A DNA stretch of 11,094 nt, taken from positions 1 through 11,094 of the forward strand of contig CAMLDY010000085.1 of assembly GCA_946478895.1 (NCBI GenBank). The letters run 5' to 3'. The position numbers were made by a program, and so were the translations under genes. Under the pieces are notes generated by a model. That model was not told the DNA's origin, searched no databases, and saw only the letters and a list, made by a program, of their open reading frames with translations. This DNA comes from an uncultured Gemmatimonadota bacterium (GTDB lineage Bacteria; Gemmatimonadota; Gemmatimonadetes; Gemmatimonadales; Gemmatimonadaceae). Below are positions 7,141 through 11,094 of the stretch, piece by piece; positions within the stretch are counted from its first letter, which is position 1, and each line of letters begins with the position of its first letter.

Positions 7141-8070
7141 TCATGAAAGTTCCGATCTGATAAGCGGCTCAAGTGCAGGACCCGCCACTTTGTTACGAAT
7201 CACGCCAAACATCGAGAATCGTGGGTCGGTGGAGAGTTCGGCCAGGAATGTATCCAGCATCTCTACAAAACTTCCGGCCTGACAAAGGTCGGATACCGGG
7301 CGACCGGAATGACGGCGGATAAAACTCGTAAACGCCTCTCGAGTGAGAAACCCGGCCTTAACGCTAGCCTCTTTCACCCGTTCCCCGGCCACTTCAAGTC
7401 TCCATACTGAGTGAAGCACAGTCGCCCAAGCCAAGAGCCGACGCGCGCACGGGAGTCGTGCAATGGCCAGTCGTCTCTCCAACGTCCGCTCAGAAAGTTG
7501 TGCTACTCGCGCAAACGCACCCACGCTCAGTCGTTTGGAACCCGAAATCATCGCTATCACAAGAAGCACGTCAGGCTGCAATTGCGAACGCTCGAAAAGG
7601 CGATGCACTATTGGAGCGCTGGCTTCCGGGGACCAATGATGCTGAACTACCGCGCGCACTTCCTCGGCACCGCGCGATTCGCCTGCCACGCGAGCCAACG
7701 CAGGCCATCCGGACCGGACCATTTTAGTGAACGAGATGATATCGGACTCAACGGGTCGCAGAATAACCAGCGTCGGTACTGGCGGCACCTGCGGTTTCTC
7801 TGCGAGTCGGACGAGCAGATCCCCGTAAGCGTCGCGACATTCGCACACAAGGCCCGCCAAACTGCCGCCACTGATGCTCGCCTGCACCTGCTGGAACGCC
7901 TGGAAAACACGGACGCGCGCTAGCGGAGAGATGGCGTCAAGCATCAGTTGGCGATGCTTTGTATCAGCGATTACAACGCCTATGTAATCGCCTTCGGAAA
8001 GATTGGTCTCAGCGCAGTGGGTCGAGCCGAAGCTAGGGCCGATATTGCTGGCGAGAGATGAAATCGACAC
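7141..8070 (-). CDS. AraC-type transcriptional regulator with a degenerate receiver-like N-terminus
   Basis: The product is a probable DNA-binding regulator of 309 residues. The C-terminal AraC/XylS-like domain occupies about 180-262. It has two helix-turn-helix units: the first around VGAFARVAQLSERTLERRLA, the second around VKEASVKAGFLTREAFTSFI followed by RRHSGRPVSDL. A long linker helix (RLLAWATVLHSVWRLE) lies between them. The N-terminal half alternates hydrophobic strands and helices like a response-regulator receiver fold (GVVIAD, RVRVFQ, GLVCEC, PTLVILRP). I cannot find the usual acidic pocket and phospho-acceptor Asp with confidence, so it may be a pseudo-receiver; this is an inference from pattern only. 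About 45 residues extend beyond the DNA-binding domain. The start is the GTG at 8070, set by AAGGAGGT 7 nt upstream, although the frame extends to 8127. Direct repeats 134-193 bp upstream suggest autoregulation. The ligand and target genes are unknown. Confidence 0.8.
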   Translation of the reverse strand: MSISSLASNIGPSFGSTHCAETNLSEGDYIGVVIADTKHRQLMLDAISPLARVRVFQAFQQVQASISGGSLAGLVCECRDAYGDLLVRLAEKPQVPPVPTLVILRPVESDIISFTKMVRSGWPALARVAGESRGAEEVRAVVQHHWSPEASAPIVHRLFERSQLQPDVLLVIAMISGSKRLSVGAFARVAQLSERTLERRLAIARLPCARRLLAWATVLHSVWRLEVAGERVKEASVKAGFLTREAFTSFIRRHSGRPVSDLCQAGSFVEMLDTFLAELSTDPRFSMFGVIRNKVAGPALEPLIRSELS

Positions 8071-8076
8071 GGTGAT

Positions 8077-8086
8077 ACCTCCTTCC
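8077..8086 (-). promoter_or_regulatory. Near-perfect Shine-Dalgarno that sets the regulator start
   Basis: The coding (-) strand reads GGAAGGAGGT, then six bases, then GTG at 8070. This is an almost full match to the anti-Shine-Dalgarno of 16S rRNA and outranks the start at 8127, which would add 19 residues and place this site inside the gene. Confidence 0.8.
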
Positions 8087-8328
8087 GAGAGATTCGACTC
8101 TGACGCCCTCCTGGAACTCCTGCCCACCCGCTCGAGCGGTGAAGCCTAGCGTGGCAGAGAAACCGAGTCTCCCGACGGTGCCGATCGATTCCCTTTAATT
8201 ACGGTCAATGACTTATCAAAGGAAATGTCAATTTCATATCAATGGATGTCTTTTTCTTATCACCGAATCGGAAATGCGGGTGAAGGGCTAGGGGTTATCC
8301 GTGGGGTGCCCTTCTCTTTGCCCCCGAG
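8087..8328. other. Intergenic region holding the regulator's control sequences
   Basis: This region separates the stop codon of the FG-GAP gene from the regulator's ribosome-binding site. It contains an AT-rich core (about 8190-8262) with three direct repeats, described separately. TTGACA- and TTGACC-like hexamers are present on the - strand inside the repeats, but no matching -10 lies at a proper distance, so no promoter is called. A weak 7-bp inverted repeat occurs at 8282-8288/8308-8314. Confidence 0.5.
8204..8263. repeat. Three tandem 16-bp direct repeats, candidate operator array
   Basis: On the + strand the copies are GTCAATGACTTATCAA (8204-8219), GTCAATTTCATATCAA (8227-8242) and GTCTTTTTCTTATCAC (8248-8263). 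Copies 1 and 2 agree at 13 of 16 positions, 2 and 3 at 12, and 1 and 3 at 11; all share GTC, one T, one C and TATCA. The offsets are 23 and 21 bp, about two helical turns each, so equivalent bases lie on one face of the DNA. AraC-family proteins classically bind direct repeats with about 21-bp spacing, and an AraC-type gene starts 134 bp away. Confidence 0.6.
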
Positions 8329-11094
8329 CTAGTGCTTCGTAATTGTGAAGGCCTGAAACGAATTGCGGCTATTGCCGACAATCAACGACCTGCCGTGTAC
8401 GGTGTGCAGTGTTGCAAGACCAGTTACGTCCGACGGGGCGACCAGGCCGCTTCGCCACGTCGGAACCGGTGCGAAGTGGCCCTTGCCGTCTCCTCTCAGC
8501 CAGAGGCCGTTCCCGGCGTCGGCGCGCGGGATGTTGGGCTCGGCGTCGTACATGTTGCCCGCCACGATCAAGTCGAGATTCCCGTCGCCATCCACATCCT
8601 GCGCTACGATCGCCTTGATCGGCGCAATCTGCGCGAGGTTCGGGAGCGGCGCAGCGCTGAACTTCCCGCCCCCGTCGTTGTGCAGACACATACTGGCGAA
8701 GGTGTCCGCCTCGTAGTGCAGGGCGCGCTTCAACGCGGCCTCACCGAAGGCTTCGCTCATCGTCGTGTTGGCAAAGGAGCCAAAGGTCGGATACCGGATC
8801 CCCAGCGTGTACATCGCGTCGGCCAGCTGCGCGATCCCGCCGTACGGGTATTCCTTGCCATCGATCTGTTCGGTGAGAATGACGTCGCTTTTGCCTTCAC
8901 CAGTGAAGTCAGCGGCGTAGATCCCAAACTTCGCGTCCTTGCCGGTCGTGTAGGCGTAATTGAGACCGAGATTGCCGGCGACGAGATCGGGACGTCCGTC
9001 GCGATCGAAGTCCCCTGCAGCGAGGCTGAACCACCAGCCGCGCAGCGACGGAAGGCCGGTGGACCGGGTGACGTTGCGTAGCTCGCCGCCTTCGTTTCGA
9101 TAGAACTCGACCGGCATCCACTCGCCCGTCGTTACGAGGTCGAGCCGGCCGTCACCGTCGAAGTCGATCCACTGCGCGTCGGTGATGAGGCCTCCGGGCT
9201 GAATCAGGTCCGGGGCGACCTGCGCCGTCACGTCGGTAAAACGTCCGCCATCGTTGCGCAGGATGTAGCTGCGCGCCGGCAGCGGATACTTCCGGGGCGT
9301 CAGTCGCCCGCCGACGAAAAGATCCGGCCGCCCATCGCCGTTGAAATCTCCCACACGAACGGTCGCCGTGCTCGTGAGCATCACTGGCAGTGCCGCCGAG
9401 TCTCTGACAAATCGACCGGCGCCTTCGTTGATATAGAGGCGATCCTGGAGGAGCGGCGACTCGGGAGTGAGCTGATATCCGCCGCTCGCTACGTAGAGGT
9501 CGGCGCGCCCATCGCCATTGGCGTCGAAGAAGACCGCGCCCCAGTCCTCGTAATCCTTGTCGGCGATCCAGGGCTGCGACTGTCGGTCTGCGGCGAAGCT
9601 GCCGTCTTTGTTCTGGATCAGGAGCTTTCGAGCAGTGCCTGCCGCACCAGCGATGAACACATCGTCGAGGCCGTCGCCGTTGACGTCGCCGACCGCCACC
9701 ACCGGACCGTGGCTCGACAGGTTGTACGGCAGCAGCGGCTGGATCCCGTAGTCCCCGCGCGCGGTATTCCTTTCGCGATAGGTGAGCCCCTTGCTCGCGT
9801 CGAAGGGCTGGAAGTCGAGAGACCCGGGAGCCGGTGTCGTCGGCGCTACGCTTCCCCTCCCCGAGGCGTCGGAATGGCGCAGTACGACCTCTCGATCGAC
9901 ACCAACGTTGGTAAGCACCTGAGACCTGCCATCCGGCCAGACGATCTGCAGACTGTCGATCGTTTTGACGGCGCCGAGTCCGAAATGGAGCCGGTCATCC
10001 ACGGTGGACATGAAGCCGCGGTATGGCGACTGATACAGATACTGCTTTCGACCGCCAGCAGTCGCGACAACGCTCGCACCGATCCCACGACGGTTGGCGG
10101 AGTCGCCCTCGAGTCTGATGCGCAAAAAGTGGTGATTCTCGTCCGCCGCCTGGACGTTCTGATAAATGAACGCGGGCCCATCGATGTTGTTCACCACCAG
10201 GTCGAGCCGACCATCGTTGTCGAGGTCGGCGTAGGCGGCGCCGTATGAAAAACTCGGGCGCTCGAGCTTCCACGCCCTGGTTTTGTCGGTGAAGGTCAGG
10301 TCGCCGTTGTTGACGAAGAAATAGTTGGAGACGTCATACGCGGGGAGCTGGTCGAGAACCTTGCGCGCGCCGGCGACGTTTCCTCGGCGTTGCAGTCCAT
10401 TCGCAGACGCGAGATAGTCGAGGTCGTTGACGGCCTTCGGATAGCCGTTGCCGATGAACAGATCCTTGTCGCCATCGTTGTCGAAATCGGCGAGCAGTGG
10501 ACTCCAGCTCCAGTCGGTCGCGGCAACTCCCGCGAGCGCGGCGATGTCACTGAACAATACGTCACCGTTGCCGATCGGCCCGTTATTCAGCTGCAGCGCG
10601 TTGACACTGTAGTCCTGGAGGGTGCCCTGGGTCGCGAGCGCCTCAGCGCCGGCCAAGGTCATCAACCCGTTCGTGCGCTTCCTGCGCGCGAGATCGCGGG
10701 GCGCCATGTCCACCTGCGCGATGTCGGTCCAGCCGTCGTTGTTGATGTCGGCGGCATCGACTCCCATTCCGGCGGAGCTGGTGTGCTTCACCCACTCGCC
10801 GCGCTTGTTGGTGAAGGTGCCGCTGCCGTTGTTGACGTAGATGACGTCGTTGGGCGTTATGTCGTTGGAGACGTAGATGTCAGGCCAGCCATCCTCATTG
10901 AAATCGGCGACCACCACGCCCAGTCCGAACCCGGCCTGGCGCAGGATGCCTGCTTTTTCGGAGACGTCGGTGAATCCGCCGCGGCAGGTGTTGTGGAAGA
11001 GATGGTTTTGACTGCCCGGCGTCTGCCCTGCCCTCCCAGACGGATGGCTCGGGCCGCTGCTGCGCGAGAAATCGGCGGGAGAGTTCTCGAGCAG
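8329..11094 (-). CDS. FG-GAP/VCBS repeat protein with ASPIC/UnbV domain (5' end outside the window)
   Basis: The frame is open from the TAG stop (8329-8331) to the window edge, giving 921 visible residues. The GTG at 10917 is not a real start: residues upstream of it continue the family pattern (NHLFHNTCRGGFTDVSEKAG, then GLGVVVADFNEDGWPD). Eleven FG-GAP-type calcium-loop motifs are visible, such as DFNEDGWPDIYV, DINNDGWTDIAQ, DFDNDGDKDLFI, DLDNDGRLDLVV, DVNGDGLDDVFI, DFNGDGRPDLFV and DVDGDGNLDLIV. Four precede and seven follow a central ASPIC/UnbV domain at about 9880-10130, which includes NRRGIGASV, YLYQSPYRGF and LHFGLG. Such repeats build calcium-bound beta-propellers in extracellular or surface proteins. 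Similar proteins accompany SusC/SusD genes in related genomes, and a binding or adhesion role is inferred. One loop (DFTGEGKSDVIL) has Glu in place of an Asp. The signal peptide and gene start are not visible. Confidence 0.9.
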   Translation of the reverse strand: MLENSPADFSRSSGPSHPSGRAGQTPGSQNHLFHNTCRGGFTDVSEKAGILRQAGFGLGVVVADFNEDGWPDIYVSNDITPNDVIYVNNGSGTFTNKRGEWVKHTSSAGMGVDAADINNDGWTDIAQVDMAPRDLARRKRTNGLMTLAGAEALATQGTLQDYSVNALQLNNGPIGNGDVLFSDIAALAGVAATDWSWSPLLADFDNDGDKDLFIGNGYPKAVNDLDYLASANGLQRRGNVAGARKVLDQLPAYDVSNYFFVNNGDLTFTDKTRAWKLERPSFSYGAAYADLDNDGRLDLVVNNIDGPAFIYQNVQAADENHHFLRIRLEGDSANRRGIGASVVATAGGRKQYLYQSPYRGFMSTVDDRLHFGLGAVKTIDSLQIVWPDGRSQVLTNVGVDREVVLRHSDASGRGSVAPTTPAPGSLDFQPFDASKGLTYRERNTARGDYGIQPLLPYNLSSHGPVVAVGDVNGDGLDDVFIAGAAGTARKLLIQNKDGSFAADRQSQPWIADKDYEDWGAVFFDANGDGRADLYVASGGYQLTPESPLLQDRLYINEGAGRFVRDSAALPVMLTSTATVRVGDFNGDGRPDLFVGGRLTPRKYPLPARSYILRNDGGRFTDVTAQVAPDLIQPGGLITDAQWIDFDGDGRLDLVTTGEWMPVEFYRNEGGELRNVTRSTGLPSLRGWWFSLAAGDFDRDGRPDLVAGNLGLNYAYTTGKDAKFGIYAADFTGEGKSDVILTEQIDGKEYPYGGIAQLADAMYTLGIRYPTFGSFANTTMSEAFGEAALKRALHYEADTFASMCLHNDGGGKFSAAPLPNLAQIAPIKAIVAQDVDGDGNLDLIVAGNMYDAEPNIPRADAGNGLWLRGDGKGHFAPVPTWRSGLVAPSDVTGLATLHTVHGRSLIVGNSRNSFQAFTITKH

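Noticed and set aside
7062..7172. Longer N-terminus for the lipoprotein, starting at 7172
   Set aside because: It would overlap the regulator's 3' end, add 37 Arg-rich residues before the signal peptide and bury the GGGAGGG site inside the gene.
8071..8127. Longer N-terminus for the AraC-type regulator, starting at 8127
   Set aside because: The near-perfect GGAAGGAGGT at 8077-8086 lies within this extension at proper spacing for the GTG at 8070.
8204..8242. Sigma70 promoter for the regulator within the repeats
   Set aside because: TTGACA, TTGATA and TTGACC hexamers occur on the - strand but no -10-like hexamer lies 16-18 bp after any of them; they are better explained as parts of the direct repeats.
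8282..8314. Terminator for the FG-GAP gene
   Set aside because: GAAGGGC (8282-8288) and GCCCTTC (8308-8314) form only a 7-bp stem with a 19-nt loop and no T-run on the - strand.
8332..9081. Long + strand reading frame antisense to the FG-GAP gene (249 codons)
   Set aside because: The opposite strand carries clear calcium-loop repeats throughout; this frame is their complement.
1..11094. CRISPR array, insertion sequence or phage features
   Set aside because: No regularly spaced long repeats, terminal inverted repeats, transposase, integrase or phage structural genes are seen.

Overview
The window is a piece of a high-GC bacterial chromosome carrying a SusC/SusD-type outer-membrane nutrient-uptake operon and, facing it from the other strand, a surface/secreted gene set. 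SusC/SusD pairs are typical of Bacteroidota but also occur in Gemmatimonadota. Strong Shine-Dalgarno sequences are visible (AAGGAGGT, GGGAGGG and a run of six G), and Bacteroidota make little use of these. Together with the GC-rich coding sequence this favours Gemmatimonadota or a similar high-GC lineage. The assignment is an inference; there is no marker gene in the window.

Layout. (1) Positions 1-6236, + strand: a possible promoter, then a tight three-gene operon. It encodes an exported ChbG/YdjC-like carbohydrate deacetylase (69-1049), a SusC/RagA TonB-dependent receptor (1081-4329) and a SusD/RagB surface lipoprotein (4359-6179). Gaps are about 30 bp, and the operon ends at a perfect hairpin terminator (6202-6236). 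A second +-strand terminator lies at 6345-6378. (2) Positions 6417-8070, - strand: a small lipoprotein of unknown function (6417-7061), preceded by an AraC-type regulator with a degenerate N-terminal half (7141-8070). Both starts are set by strong ribosome-binding sites that are shorter than the longest possible reading frames. (3) Positions 8071-8328: a gene-free, AT-rich region holding three 16-bp direct repeats spaced 23 and 21 bp, which look like an operator array. (4) Positions 8329-11094, - strand: a very long FG-GAP/VCBS repeat protein with a central ASPIC/UnbV domain. Its 5' end lies beyond the window edge.

Working model. SusD captures a glycan or glycopeptide at the cell surface and SusC imports it with energy from TonB. 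The exported ChbG-like enzyme would remove N-acetyl groups from the imported oligosaccharide in the periplasm. The SusC protein has no N-terminal STN signalling extension and no sigma/anti-sigma pair is nearby, so regulation by the FecIR route is not suggested. The AraC-type protein is the only regulator in view, and the repeat array lies upstream of its own gene. The repeat array, the alternative hairpins over the first gene's start codon, and the unknown lipoprotein are the least explained parts of the window.
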